DNA of 8,622 nucleotides from positions 1-8,622 of the forward strand of contig JAWLCV010000113.1 of assembly GCA_041686955.1 (NCBI GenBank), given 5' to 3'. Origin of the DNA: UBA7803 sp041686955. Its GTDB lineage: Bacteria; Pseudomonadota; Gammaproteobacteria; Pseudomonadales; Azotimanducaceae. Under the pieces are notes generated by a model. It was not told where the DNA came from and did not search any database. It worked only from the letters and a program-made list of their open reading frames with translations. The translations under genes were made by a program, and so were the position numbers. Below are positions 8,614-8,622 of the stretch, in pieces; the first letter of the stretch is position 1, and the number at the start of each line of letters is the position of its first letter.

Positions 8614-8622
8614 ATGAACAAA
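8614..8622 (+). CDS. pilA: Putative major type IV pilin PilA, start only (truncated by window end)
   Basis: Only ATG AAC AAA (Met-Asn-Lys) is inside the window. It is preceded by GGAG (8599-8602), 11 bases before the ATG, and by a sigma-54 promoter about 90 bases upstream. Type IVa prepilins have short basic leaders, often beginning MNK or MK, followed by a GFTLIELM-type segment that would lie beyond the edge. The call rests on promoter class, divergence from pilB and the common pilA/pilBCD arrangement, not on protein sequence. If correct, the product would be cleaved by PilD and polymerised by PilB and PilC. A minor pilin, or another sigma-54-controlled gene, is possible. Confidence 0.6.

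Noticed and set aside
8366..8617. GTG-started 83-codon frame whose TGA overlaps the pilA ATG
   Set aside because: It runs through the sigma-54 promoter and the pilA leader, has no ribosome site or recognisable domain, and lacks the codon bias of the neighbouring genes.

Overview
The window carries ordinary, intact, conserved genes from a GC-rich Gammaproteobacterium. That placement rests on the protein families, the clustering of a type IV pilus operon (pilB-pilC-pilD-yacG) and the strong G/C bias at third codon positions. A member of the Chromatiales/Ectothiorhodospiraceae or a relative is a guess that the sequence alone cannot prove. I see no mobile element, CRISPR array, tRNA or rRNA gene, and no candidate for a new gene system. 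The points of interest are regulatory.

Left part, plus strand. Bases 15-53 form a terminator-like hairpin with a T run that ends two bases before the proposed TTG start of secA (56-2824), the motor ATPase of the Sec preprotein pathway. argJ (2825-4057), an arginine biosynthesis enzyme, starts on the base after the secA stop codon. A GC-rich inverted repeat at 4048-4076 covers both stop codons of the convergent argJ/yacG pair.

Middle and right part, minus strand. Read from right to left, pilB (8108-6387), pilC (6385-5171), pilD (5146-4292) and yacG (4268-4062) look like one operon with gaps of 1, 24 and 23 bases. PilB is the pilus extension ATPase, PilC the inner-membrane platform protein, and PilD the prepilin peptidase/methylase. 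YacG is a small zinc protein known in E. coli as a gyrase inhibitor. The coaE gene that often lies between pilD and yacG in gammaproteobacteria is absent here.

Right end. A 505-base intergenic region (8109-8613) separates pilB from a divergent gene of which only ATG AAC AAA is visible. A consensus-perfect sigma-54 promoter at 8509-8524, a possible IHF site and a helically phased array of TGACG/CGTCA elements lie upstream of it. Together with the pilB neighbourhood this argues that the truncated gene is the major pilin gene pilA, controlled by a PilS/PilR-type system. The products would act together: PilD matures the pilin made from pilA, and PilB and PilC polymerise it.
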